Below, in pieces: positions 56,959-64,000 of a stretch of 64,000 nt of DNA. The position numbers and the translations under genes are program-made. Source of the DNA: Paenibacillus castaneae (GTDB taxonomy: Bacteria > Bacillota > Bacilli > Paenibacillales > Paenibacillaceae); the NCBI RefSeq assembly GCF_002884445.1, contig NZ_KZ614144.1, positions 413,272 through 477,271 of the forward strand. Reading direction: 5' to 3'. Position 1 is the stretch's first letter, and the number at the start of each line of letters is the position of its first letter. Below the pieces are notes generated by a model that saw only the letters and a list, made by a program, of their open reading frames with translations, searched no databases and was not told the origin of the DNA.

Positions 56959-57936
56959 CTAACGAATCGCCTGACGCGAGACCTCGCTTATTTCGTTAAT
57001 TTCATCCTTGCTCAGCTTGAAGCGCATTGCCTTTACGTTCTGCTCAGCATGATGCACCTTAGAAGCGCCTGGAATGGCGAATACCGTTTCACCATGAGCG
57101 TTAATAAGCCAATTGAGTGCGACCTGAGTTGCGGTAGCGCAATAGCGGGCAGCTACTTGTTCGAGTGTGTCGATAAGCGGCTTCGAACGGCTAAGCCCAT
57201 CCTTTCGGAAGGAGGCCGTCCACTTGCGCGGACCGCTAATCGCTTTAATCAACTCAGGATTCTGATGAAACTTACCGCTTAGTATCCCTTGCTCAAGCGG
57301 TGAATAAGCAATAATAGCTGCGCCTAGTTCTTGAGCGGTCTCCAATATACCGTTATGCTCAATGCGCCGATCGAGCAGGCTGTATCTCACTTGGTTGGAT
57401 GCAAGCCGCAGGCCGTGCTCTCGTAAGACGCGATCCGCTTCGCGCATTTGCTTGGCAGAGAAATTGCTCACGCCGATATTTTGGATTTTGCCGGCTGCAG
57501 CCAGTTTCGCCATCTCCTTCATCTCGCTTCCGACAGAGGAGAAGGAGAAGGGCTGATGAACCTGATGAAGATGGATAGTACGTCCTTCAAGCAGCCTGAT
57601 TCTCTCGTCAATCGTGCTTCCGATGCTGCTCGCAGTACGAAATAACGGCCACCACTTGGTTGCGATAAAGACGGCTTCCTCAGCGGGAAGAGTTTCGCGA
57701 AGAGCGCGGGCGAGCGCTTGCTCGGATTGGCCGTGGCCATAAACTTCAGCGGTATCAAACCAATTCATGCCGCCTTCATAGCTTGTTTTCACAATATCAT
57801 GGATGGCATCGCCTTGTAGAACTGGCCAAAATTTACCGACAAGGCCTTTGCCATTGCTAAATTGCCAGCAGCCGAGACCGAGTGGAGACAGACGCAAATT
57901 TGTTTGGCCGAAAGGCCGGTACTGCGCTTCAAACAT
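56959..57936 (-). CDS. Aldo/keto reductase
   Basis: 325 residues, NADPH-dependent (beta/alpha)8 barrel. Catalytic tetrad: Asp in WFDTAEVYG with its Tyr, Lys in IATKWWP and His in LHQVHQP. NIGVSNFSAKQM and AYSPLEQGILSGK match the general AKR class, near YhdN/IolS types. GGAGGG lies eight bases before ATG. It starts 52 bases after the OhrR-like gene on the same strand with no terminator, so the two likely share a transcript and a link to carbonyl or peroxide stress. Confidence 0.88.
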   Translation of the reverse strand: MFEAQYRPFGQTNLRLSPLGLGCWQFSNGKGLVGKFWPVLQGDAIHDIVKTSYEGGMNWFDTAEVYGHGQSEQALARALRETLPAEEAVFIATKWWPLFRTASSIGSTIDERIRLLEGRTIHLHQVHQPFSFSSVGSEMKEMAKLAAAGKIQNIGVSNFSAKQMREADRVLREHGLRLASNQVRYSLLDRRIEHNGILETAQELGAAIIAYSPLEQGILSGKFHQNPELIKAISGPRKWTASFRKDGLSRSKPLIDTLEQVAARYCATATQVALNWLINAHGETVFAIPGASKVHHAEQNVKAMRFKLSKDEINEISEVSRQAIR

Positions 57937-57988
57937 GGCCTAATCCCTCCAGATTCATTGTAATGGCAAAAGCATGCTGTACGGTTGT

Positions 57989-58438
57989 TCAATCTTGAGT
58001 TGAACTTTGCTGCAGTCGGCGGAGAAAGTCATGCATTTGCTCCAGTATGAGAGCCGCTTCTTCGGGTTTGCCGTCAATCTTGCAAGCTATTTGAGCGGGT
58101 ATGCTGAGAGCCTTCTCTCTTAACGCTTTGCCCTGCTCGGTTAACTCGACAATAACGCTGCGTTCATCCTTGCGGTCACGCGTTCGTGTGATATGCCCGG
58201 CTGCTTCCAGCTTCTTGAGCAGTGGTGTTAAGGTGCCTGAATCCAGATATAGCTTTTTGCCGAGTGCCGTGACTGTCACGTAATCCTGCTCCCACAAGGC
58301 AAGCATGGTGACATATTGCGTATAGGTGAGATCAATCTCGTCAAGCATAGGACGGTATAGCTTCGTCATCTCGCGAGAGCAGGCATAGAAAGCAAAGCAT
58401 ATTTGGTTATCCAGCTTCAACGTATCATTCGTATCCAT
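57989..58438 (-). CDS. OhrR-like MarR-family redox repressor
   Basis: 149 residues. DNQICFAFYACSREMTKLYRP carries two Cys near residues 14-20, and the first is in the position of the reactive Cys15 of OhrR. The winged helix shows TVTALGKKLYLDSGTLTPLLKKLE and DERSVIVELTEQG, as in OhrR. It should release DNA when organic peroxides oxidise the Cys. ATG 58438 has GGAGG five bases upstream; ATG 58450 overlaps that site. It probably represses itself and the peroxidase gene through the shared box. Confidence 0.87.
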   Translation of the reverse strand: MDTNDTLKLDNQICFAFYACSREMTKLYRPMLDEIDLTYTQYVTMLALWEQDYVTVTALGKKLYLDSGTLTPLLKKLEAAGHITRTRDRKDERSVIVELTEQGKALREKALSIPAQIACKIDGKPEEAALILEQMHDFLRRLQQSSTQD

Positions 58439-58473
58439 GTTGTCCTCCATAGGAAGGTTATCTTATTTGGTGA

Positions 58474-58524
58474 AATTAAATTGTAATAAATATAATAATA
58501 GTGGAAATGCCAATGCACTGTCAA
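58474..58524 (-). promoter_or_regulatory. OhrR-like gene promoter and operator
   Basis: Minus strand: TTGACA (58524-58519), 18-base spacer, TATTAT (58500-58495). AATTAAATTGTAA (58474-58486), identical to the core in the peroxidase promoter, covers the expected transcript start. Confidence 0.65.
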
Positions 58525-58607
58525 TGTAAGGGCAGCGGCAGCACATTGTGTACGTACGGCAAAGTATGCTATAGTTACAGCGTTTATTTCATGAAGGAGT
58601 GATTGAA

Positions 58608-58844
58608 ATGTCCTATACCGCTGATGAGGTGGCAGAGTGGATGCTGAATGAAGTGAAATCGGCAGGCATTTTGCATCAAAGCGAAGCTGTCGAGCACATC
58701 AAGAGCCATTTCGGCGAGGCGTTTATTTATGTAAATGAGCAAGGCAATCAATCGATTGATAAAGAAGTGAAGAAAGCGTTCCGCAAGCTTCATAAAGGCA
58801 AGGCTGCTTGGGAAAGAGACGGCTTCTTCTGGGGCTGGAGCTAA
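58608..58844 (+). CDS. 78-residue protein of unknown function
   Basis: A small soluble helical protein. Two halves read like a helix pair (ADEVAEWMLNEVKSAGILHQ; KEVKKAFRKLHKGKAAWERD), ending in an aromatic FFWGWS. AAGGAG lies eight bases before ATG 58608. This resembles a widespread uncharacterised family of Bacilli (DUF6953-like, from memory). Monocistronic. Confidence 0.65.
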   Translation: MSYTADEVAEWMLNEVKSAGILHQSEAVEHIKSHFGEAFIYVNEQGNQSIDKEVKKAFRKLHKGKAAWERDGFFWGWS

Positions 58845-58863
58845 GCGCCATCGATTGAAAAAG

Positions 58864-58898
58864 TTGACAAATATAACTGTAACTATTATACTTACAGT
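58864..58898 (+). promoter_or_regulatory. Consensus promoter with inverted repeat around -10
   Basis: TTGACA (58864-58869), 17-base spacer, TATACT (58887-58892). ACTGTAA (58876-58882) and TTACAGT (58892-58898) form an inverted repeat bracketing the -10 box, an operator-like layout. It drives the IDEAL-domain gene at 59028. Confidence 0.65.
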
Positions 58899-59027
58899 AT
58901 TGAAAGTCTAAGACGGCATGCGAGATCCTTTGTATAACGTCTACTTTTTTACTGCAAGTGTAATGTATTTGGTTACAGATTTGTACAATAGCTAGCTTTC
59001 CTACTTTATAAATAGGTGGTGTAGAGG

Positions 59028-59399
59028 ATGAAAATTAACATAAGCGATTGGGTAAGAGGCAAAACAAGAGAAGGCGAGCTCATACACGGATTTATTGAAT
59101 CCTTCGATATCCTGCAAGGAATTGTGGTTGTGAATGTTGTTGAGTCTGATAACGAGGATATCGTCGGCAAAAAGGTTGCTGTACGCGAGCAATGGTTAAA
59201 GCCCGTTCCTGAGATTACGTTAGCGGACGATATGTTTATGCTTAATTTAATCGATATTTCGCTTGCAACAAGGGATGAAGCTTGGTTTATGGAATTGACA
59301 AATTACTTGAAATCAAATGGAAATGAAGCTATTGGAGCGAATCATGCCTCTGAAATCAGAAGCAAACATATCAACCGTTTAGGGCCAGTAGGCCGTTAA
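59028..59399 (+). CDS. IDEAL-domain protein
   Basis: 123 residues. The first 65 form a small beta barrel-like part (DWVRGKTREGELIHGFIESF, VAVREQWLKPV). Then MLNLIDISLATRDEAWFMELTNYL is an IDEAL domain, known from the tails of Bacillus adaptor proteins such as ComK-regulating and YpiB-type factors. Start ATG after GGTGGTGTAGAGG. Likely a regulatory adaptor; partner unknown. Confidence 0.72.
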   Translation: MKINISDWVRGKTREGELIHGFIESFDILQGIVVVNVVESDNEDIVGKKVAVREQWLKPVPEITLADDMFMLNLIDISLATRDEAWFMELTNYLKSNGNEAIGANHASEIRSKHINRLGPVGR

Positions 59400-59425
59400 T
59401 ATATGTCCATAGTCGGACGCCAACC

Positions 59426-59468
59426 AAAAAGACGTGCAATCGAGCAATCGATTGGTACGTCTTTTTTT
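59426..59468. terminator. Bidirectional terminator
   Basis: AAAGACGT and CAATCGA pair with TCGATTG and ACGTCTTT (59457-59464); A tract before, seven T after. Serves the IDEAL gene and the sbn cluster. Confidence 0.88.
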
Positions 59469-59520
59469 GCTTATAGGAATGCTTCATCAGGAGTGAGCAT
59501 GTAATTTTCTGATTTCCTTT

Positions 59521-60510
59521 TCACTTCACGTTAATGCCAATCCCGAGCGCTTCCGCTCTCTGTACGAAATAATGAGCGACCGACAGGTCGAACACCGCCA
59601 TACCCATAGGGCAGAATAGTACAGACTCATCAGTCCCGATAGACTTAAACGCATCGCGGCAGACGACATCAGTTAATGAAAGGGTGTCTTGCTTCTGTAA
59701 GCCGTATTCCAGATGAAGCAGCTCGATGTCTGTATTCTCGCGGCACACCTCTTCCCAATCATCTACAATGATGTTGCGAACGGCGCTGATAGCAGTGGCG
59801 GCATAATCTCTTAAAGATATATCAAGCAGCAGACTGCCGGCATGCGGAGGGGTGTTGATATAACGCTGATTGCTCACTGTACATGTAATAATGAGGTTGC
59901 ATGCATCGTAAAGCTCCTGCCAGCTTCCTGCCAAGCGCGTGCGGCTTCTTATGGTCTCATCCACATCGACAAGGTCTGAGCTGTCCAGCGCTGCACCGCG
60001 AATATCGTACACATAAATCTGCTCGAGCTGATCACCGAACAGTCTGGCGCACATGTCGTAATGAAGCCGCCCAACAGGTCCGAACCCGATGATGCCTAGC
60101 TTTAAATGTCTAGGTGTCTCAAGGAGCCTGAGATAATGTCGAATGACCAAGCCGCTGACGGCTGCTGTTCGGGCAGTGCTAGGGAGCGGCGTATTTAACA
60201 TCGCATAAGGGATGCCGGTATCGGCATTATTTAGCAGCGTCACGCTGTGCGCCCTGGGAAGGCCTAGCTCGAGATTGCCCGGAAAGCTGGCGATCCATTT
60301 GATCCCGGCCATTTGCACACCGCCTCCGACATAGGCAGGCATAGCGATAATCCGATTGAGCGGGTTTTTGTAACGCAAATAGGGCTTTAACGGCTGCGCA
60401 TAGTCGCCAGAATCAATGACTCGCACGGCAGTCTCCATACTGTCTACAAGCTCTTTCCAGTGCAGCCCGATCCTGCGTATATGTTCATCGCCGAGGTATA
60501 GCACGGACAT
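59521..60510 (-). CDS. sbnB: SbnB-type N-(2-amino-2-carboxyethyl)-L-glutamate dehydrogenase
   Basis: 329 residues, ornithine cyclodeaminase/mu-crystallin family. In S. aureus SbnB oxidises and splits ACEGA to L-2,3-diaminopropionate and 2-oxoglutarate with NAD. Diagnostic parts: the Lys-containing AGIKWIASFPGN, GIIGFGPVGRLHYDM (dinucleotide site), YVYDIRG and DVVCRDAFKSIG. The ATG overlaps the sbnA stop by one base (TAATG), with AAAGGA close upstream. Last gene of the cluster. Confidence 0.88.
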   Translation of the reverse strand: MSVLYLGDEHIRRIGLHWKELVDSMETAVRVIDSGDYAQPLKPYLRYKNPLNRIIAMPAYVGGGVQMAGIKWIASFPGNLELGLPRAHSVTLLNNADTGIPYAMLNTPLPSTARTAAVSGLVIRHYLRLLETPRHLKLGIIGFGPVGRLHYDMCARLFGDQLEQIYVYDIRGAALDSSDLVDVDETIRSRTRLAGSWQELYDACNLIITCTVSNQRYINTPPHAGSLLLDISLRDYAATAISAVRNIIVDDWEEVCRENTDIELLHLEYGLQKQDTLSLTDVVCRDAFKSIGTDESVLFCPMGMAVFDLSVAHYFVQRAEALGIGINVK

Positions 60511-61487
60511 TATCCTTTCGTTTTAAAATAGTCATGACCGAACTGCTTCTCCACCCATTCATCACAATACACGGTATCCATGTAACGCTCACCGCGATCA
60601 TGCAGAATGACAGCGCAGGTAGAGCCAATCGGCAGCTTATGCATAATCGACTGTAAAGCTGTTATAACGGCGCCGGATGAGGGGCCTGCCAGAATCGATT
60701 CCTTAGCCACGAGCAGGCGGCAGCCAGCTACCATATCCTGATCTGACACATTAATTGCATAGTCCATAAATTTGGTTTGACCGAATGGAGGGATGATGCC
60801 AGTTCCAAGACCAGGGAATAGGCGACTGCCTTTAGGTCCTCCGAAAATAACGCTGCCCTCTGCATCAACGGCTACGATTTTGGTATGGAGCCCATGATCG
60901 CGCGCATAGTTGGCGCAGCCAAGCATGGTGCCGCACGTACTGACACCGCCAACCACATAATCAACATGGCCAAGCTCCTCGACGATTTCGTGCATCGTTC
61001 CCTCGTAATGGGATAAGTAATTGTTCTCATTGGCATATTGATTGGGCCAGAAGCTATTGGGGATGCGCTCCAGCAGCTGCTGCACTCGCTTCAGTCTTGC
61101 TGGCAAAAACTCGCCGGTCTCTGGGTCCTCCTCTTCCACAAGTTCGATCGCAGCTCCATATGCTTGAATGATTTGAACGTTCTGTTGAGCCGTCTTCGGA
61201 TCAATAATGCTAATAAACCGCATGCCGAGATAAGAGCAGATCGCAGCTAGGCTTATGGCCATATTGCCTGAGCTTGATTCGATAATGACCGAGCCGGGCC
61301 CGATTAGGCCGCTATCCCAAGCCTCGCTAATGATACGAGCGGCGGATCTGTCCTTGGCGCTGCCGTTAGGGTTGAGTAATTCGAGCTTAGCGTACACTTG
61401 AATGCCGCGATCATTAGCGAACAGTCTCGATAGCTGTACAAGCGGCGTATTCCCAATAACAGACAACCAGTTTTTCTCCACAGGCAT
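60510..61487 (-). CDS. sbnA: SbnA-type N-(2-amino-2-carboxyethyl)-L-glutamate synthase
   Basis: 325 residues, PLP fold type II, related to cysteine synthase. SbnA joins O-phospho-L-serine with L-glutamate. NPNGSAKDRSAARII (PLP Lys), ESSSGNMAISLAAICSYLG, VVGGVSTCGTMLGCA and VDAEGSVIFGG are the SbnA-type versions of the CysK motifs. AGAGGTG precedes ATG. It lies 10 bases after the adenylate-forming gene and overlaps sbnB, so the product of the pair is L-2,3-diaminopropionate. Confidence 0.9.
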   Translation of the reverse strand: MPVEKNWLSVIGNTPLVQLSRLFANDRGIQVYAKLELLNPNGSAKDRSAARIISEAWDSGLIGPGSVIIESSSGNMAISLAAICSYLGMRFISIIDPKTAQQNVQIIQAYGAAIELVEEEDPETGEFLPARLKRVQQLLERIPNSFWPNQYANENNYLSHYEGTMHEIVEELGHVDYVVGGVSTCGTMLGCANYARDHGLHTKIVAVDAEGSVIFGGPKGSRLFPGLGTGIIPPFGQTKFMDYAINVSDQDMVAGCRLLVAKESILAGPSSGAVITALQSIMHKLPIGSTCAVILHDRGERYMDTVYCDEWVEKQFGHDYFKTKG

Positions 61488-61497
61488 TGAGCACCTC

Positions 61498-62757
61498 TCA
61501 TAAATAAATTTTTTTGGATTTCACCGCCCCGCGCTGGAATGGTTCGTTTTCCTTCATGCGCGTCACCTCAATGCCAGTCAATATTCGATTTTGGATCATT
61601 TGTCCAATTTCTTCTATCTTATGCTCCAGCGCATGCTGGATATGAACAAGCATTGTCTCATCAAGAGATCTGCTGTGAATACGAATGGATAATTTGTTAT
61701 CCCGCAGCAGGACGCGAAGCTCCGCGTCATGGACGAATTGATGCACGACATCTTCAATATCGTACAAGCTGATCTTCTCTCCATGCTTCAGGTCGGTGCC
61801 GATCCGCTTCGAAATGCAGCTGAAGCATTGCCTTGAACGGCCATCGATTTCAATCGTTTGAAAATCACGTACGACATCATAGGTAACGTACCGGACCGCG
61901 GGGAATAATGTGCGTACAAATGAGGTGAGAACAAGGACAGCTTCATTCTCCTGCAGCGGACCTTGCGTGGAATCGAGCTGCTCCGCATGGATGGCTTCGG
62001 CATATATGCTCTCGTCGATCACATACAAGCCTAGCTTGTGGGAGTAGGAAGCAATCGCGCCGATCTCAATTGATCCGTAGGTGTCCAAAATATCCTCTGC
62101 GCCAATTCCGAATCTTTTGGCCATATTCACCTGCCAGTGAAGGGGAGCTATCTCGCCGACAACAATTATTTTGCGTATGCCAAATTGCGATGGATCAGGT
62201 ACAGCGGCAGCGATGGCATCCAATATGGATGGCATCGTATATAGAAGCTCTGGACGAAATGTGGATAGTCTGGCGACATGCTCTTCAATGGGCAGAGCGA
62301 AGGATAACGAGTCAGCCTCCAAGCCAAGCTTCTCAAAAATAGTTAATGCTGTGCTGGCTGCATGTCCTGTACCCATATCAGCTAACGCTTTATGAATCGG
62401 ATATCCGATTTCATGATTTGCACCTGTTTTACGCAACCCTCCCTCAAGCCAATTTCGAAAGCATGCGGCTTTGCAGGCCATATATCGCTCATCATCCTCC
62501 GTGGAGTAATAAATCGCTTTGCGAATGCCTGATGAGGTACCGGATGTCTTATATATGGATAAACCGGGTTCTGTTCTCTCTTCCTGAGTGAAATAATATT
62601 TCTCCAGCACTTCCGCCGTCATAAGCGGCAGCTCTGATAGCTCTGACAGCTCGGCTGCTTGATCATGAATGCCATGCTGCTTGAGCAAGGAGCTGTACCA
62701 GGGGTGAAATCGACAAATATGATTCACTTGCTGCTGCCACAAACTTAATGACGTCAT
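61498..62757 (-). CDS. Adenylate-forming enzyme, PaaK-like, in diaminopropionate cluster
   Basis: 419 residues. YKTSGTSSGIRKAIYYS is the ATP-binding P-loop of the acyl-CoA ligase/NRPS A-domain superfamily, and DTYGSIEIGAIA is the A5-like motif. Its length fits phenylacetate-CoA ligase and coronafacic-acid ligase-like enzymes. The usual C-terminal Lys region is short (AVKSKKIYL). GGGGG lies ten bases before ATG. First gene of a three-gene unit with sbnA and sbnB. It may activate an acid for joining to diaminopropionate; no carrier protein or NRPS is present. Substrate is not known. Confidence 0.8.
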   Translation of the reverse strand: MTSLSLWQQQVNHICRFHPWYSSLLKQHGIHDQAAELSELSELPLMTAEVLEKYYFTQEERTEPGLSIYKTSGTSSGIRKAIYYSTEDDERYMACKAACFRNWLEGGLRKTGANHEIGYPIHKALADMGTGHAASTALTIFEKLGLEADSLSFALPIEEHVARLSTFRPELLYTMPSILDAIAAAVPDPSQFGIRKIIVVGEIAPLHWQVNMAKRFGIGAEDILDTYGSIEIGAIASYSHKLGLYVIDESIYAEAIHAEQLDSTQGPLQENEAVLVLTSFVRTLFPAVRYVTYDVVRDFQTIEIDGRSRQCFSCISKRIGTDLKHGEKISLYDIEDVVHQFVHDAELRVLLRDNKLSIRIHSRSLDETMLVHIQHALEHKIEEIGQMIQNRILTGIEVTRMKENEPFQRGAVKSKKIYL

Positions 62758-62913
62758 GCGGAATCGGCCCCCTACTCAGTGTTTTGAATGGATCGTTATA
62801 TAAACATATGTCAGTCCAGCTTGATGGTTCAGCTTAGGAGGACAGCGGCCTACATCCATTTTTGCACAAGGTTAATATAATAATAGAAGCAAGAATGAGA
62901 GCGGAGGGCTGGA

Positions 62914-63753
62914 ATGAGAACAACAAGAGTGAATAGCGCTGGCCGCAGCGACCGCGGCCGCAGGGCGTGGGATAAGTGGACCAAAACGAAGGTTTTGGAG
63001 GGGGATCATCTGCTGCGGAGGCATTTGCCTGTAACTCGGGTTATGACGAAGCGAAGTCTCGAGAAAATGTTGGAAATGTACAAAATGGTTTACGTTAAGC
63101 CGATTAATGGAGCACAAGGACGCGGTGTTATGAAGGTGGAGAAAATTTCATACAAGCGCGGAGGAGTCAATAAGCAAGCGTATGTTTACCAGCTTAACGA
63201 GAAAAGGCTCAGCTTCACAACCTATGAATCAGCCTATCGATCAATCGTGAAGGATACGAAAGGGGAGGTTTATATTGTGCAAAAAGGCATTCGTCTGCTT
63301 AAACATAATAGACGGCCTTTTGATATACGCCTTGTCGTCCAAAGATCGCCTCACGGGGGATGGGAAGCGACTGGGACGGTGGGCAGAGCGGCTCATCCAC
63401 GCAAAATTGTAACCAATGGCAGCCAGGGCGGGACGATCTATCCGACCGCGTATTTGCTGAAGCATTATACAACCGCAGCGAAACGAAAGCAGATGCTCGG
63501 TGAAATGGATCGTCTCGGTGTGCATACGGCAAAGCGTCTGCATCGTGCCTATCCGGTTATTAAGGAAATTGGCGTAGACCTTGCGATCGACAGCAGCTTG
63601 AAGCCGTGGATACTAGAGGTGAATACCATACCCGATCCATGTCCATTTGCCCTGCTCCCAGATCAATCCATGCTCCGCAAAATTATACGTTATGGCAAGG
63701 CTTACGGTAAAACGTATCGTCTCGTCTGCAAGAAGGCCAAGAGAGGATTATAA
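62914..63753 (+). CDS. YheC/YheD-family ATP-grasp protein, spore-coat associated
   Basis: 279 residues. The N terminus is basic. The ATP-grasp core shows YVKPINGAQGRGVMKV (ATP Lys), FDIRLVVQRSPHGGWE with RLV of the family, NGSQGGTIYP and DLAIDSSLKPWILEVNTIPD with metal-binding Glu and Asn. B. subtilis relatives YheC/YheD are found on endospores, and the ligase substrate is unknown. GGAGGG lies five bases before ATG. Divergent from the sbn cluster. Confidence 0.87.
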   Translation: MRTTRVNSAGRSDRGRRAWDKWTKTKVLEGDHLLRRHLPVTRVMTKRSLEKMLEMYKMVYVKPINGAQGRGVMKVEKISYKRGGVNKQAYVYQLNEKRLSFTTYESAYRSIVKDTKGEVYIVQKGIRLLKHNRRPFDIRLVVQRSPHGGWEATGTVGRAAHPRKIVTNGSQGGTIYPTAYLLKHYTTAAKRKQMLGEMDRLGVHTAKRLHRAYPVIKEIGVDLAIDSSLKPWILEVNTIPDPCPFALLPDQSMLRKIIRYGKAYGKTYRLVCKKAKRGL

Positions 63754-63776
63754 GCTAGGGAAGGAAGCGGGTATCG

Positions 63777-63814
63777 GAGGCGGCTATAATGGATAAATCC
63801 ATTTTAGCCGCCTC
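63777..63814 (+). other. Long hairpin after the ATP-grasp gene
   Basis: GAGGCGGCTA (63777-63786) pairs with TAGCCGCCTC (63805-63814) and AATGGAT with ATCCATT inside. No T tract follows, so it may block 3' decay or terminate weakly. Beyond 63815 I see no gene. Confidence 0.6.
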
Positions 63815-64000
63815 TGCCCGTTTAAGCAGGCAGCAACACATGCCCCCATCCGCCGCTTTTTTTGAAACACGGGCCTATACATACATAAAAAATATAAAAT
63901 ACATGTTTTCTTATCTGCAAGAATGGATAAAATACGCAAAAACCAACAAACTTAACTTGTGGCCTTTGTATATGATCAGGGGAAATGCTGCGATATAGAA

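Noticed and set aside
63789..63998. 69-codon frame at the right edge
   Set aside because: It starts inside a long hairpin, lacks a ribosome site and has no recognisable protein features.

Overview
The window looks like chromosomal DNA of an endospore-forming, low-to-moderate-GC Gram-positive of the Paenibacillus type. The reasons are strong AGGAGG-type ribosome binding sites, spore-linked genes (tgl, a YheC/YheD ATP-grasp protein, a Cse60-family protein), SLH-domain and copper-amine-oxidase-N-domain secreted proteins, and close likeness to Bacillus/Staphylococcus mccA-mccB, hssRS and sbnA-sbnB. I see no phage genes, transposase, rRNA, tRNA or CRISPR array.

Layout. 1-4.55 kb holds an MdtG-like exporter, a degenerate polysaccharide-deacetylase-like protein, a small membrane protein and an acyl-CoA thioesterase. 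4.55-18.7 kb holds the standout system: seven tightly packed plus-strand genes (secreted/TM vWA protein, 1129-aa tubulin-like GTPase, 790-aa unknown, polytopic vWA protein, 211-aa beta-rich protein, zinc-ribbon TRAFAC-type GTPase, GTPase-associated TM protein), closed by a strong terminator. Two translationally coupled genes face them on the minus strand: a 50-aa single-TM protein and a zinc-ribbon membrane protein. Topology suggests a trans-envelope machine, with the GTPase and tubulin-like parts in the cytosol and both vWA domains outside.

18.9-24.9 kb: CcdC-family protein, a MerR regulator with a DHA2 exporter, a short pyruvate kinase and an AraC regulator. 25-27.1 kb: mccA-mccB (homocysteine to cysteine). 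27.3-36.4 kb: a secreted copper-amine-oxidase-domain protein, a sensor kinase whose phospho-acceptor His is Gln, a secreted coiled-coil protein, a second AraC regulator, several small enzymes and membrane proteins, tgl, and an intergenic repeat region (33.9-34.3 kb). 36.6-42.4 kb: overlapping genes for a CHASE2 adenylate cyclase, a FecR-domain protein with a Thr-Pro tract, and an NHL-repeat protein. 44.7-48.2 kb: tandem secreted asparaginases, the second with FN3 and three SLH domains. 48.2-50.3 kb: hssRS-type two-component system. 50.5-54 kb: GH43 lipoprotein, cyclophilin lipoprotein, SDR-type protein.

54-56.2 kb: an attenuator-type leader upstream of a histidyl-tRNA synthetase paralogue that lacks the motif-3 Arg, then an array of 11 hairpin repeats (period about 51-53 bp). 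56.2-58.5 kb: glutathione peroxidase, aldo/keto reductase and an OhrR-like MarR repressor. The peroxidase and repressor promoters share a 13-base motif resembling the OhrR operator. 59.5-62.8 kb: a three-gene diaminopropionate cluster (adenylate-forming enzyme, sbnA, sbnB), divergent from a YheC/YheD protein.

Start codons were adjusted from Shine-Dalgarno spacing where the longest reading frame was not convincing. Family assignments come from motif recognition only; no database search was run.
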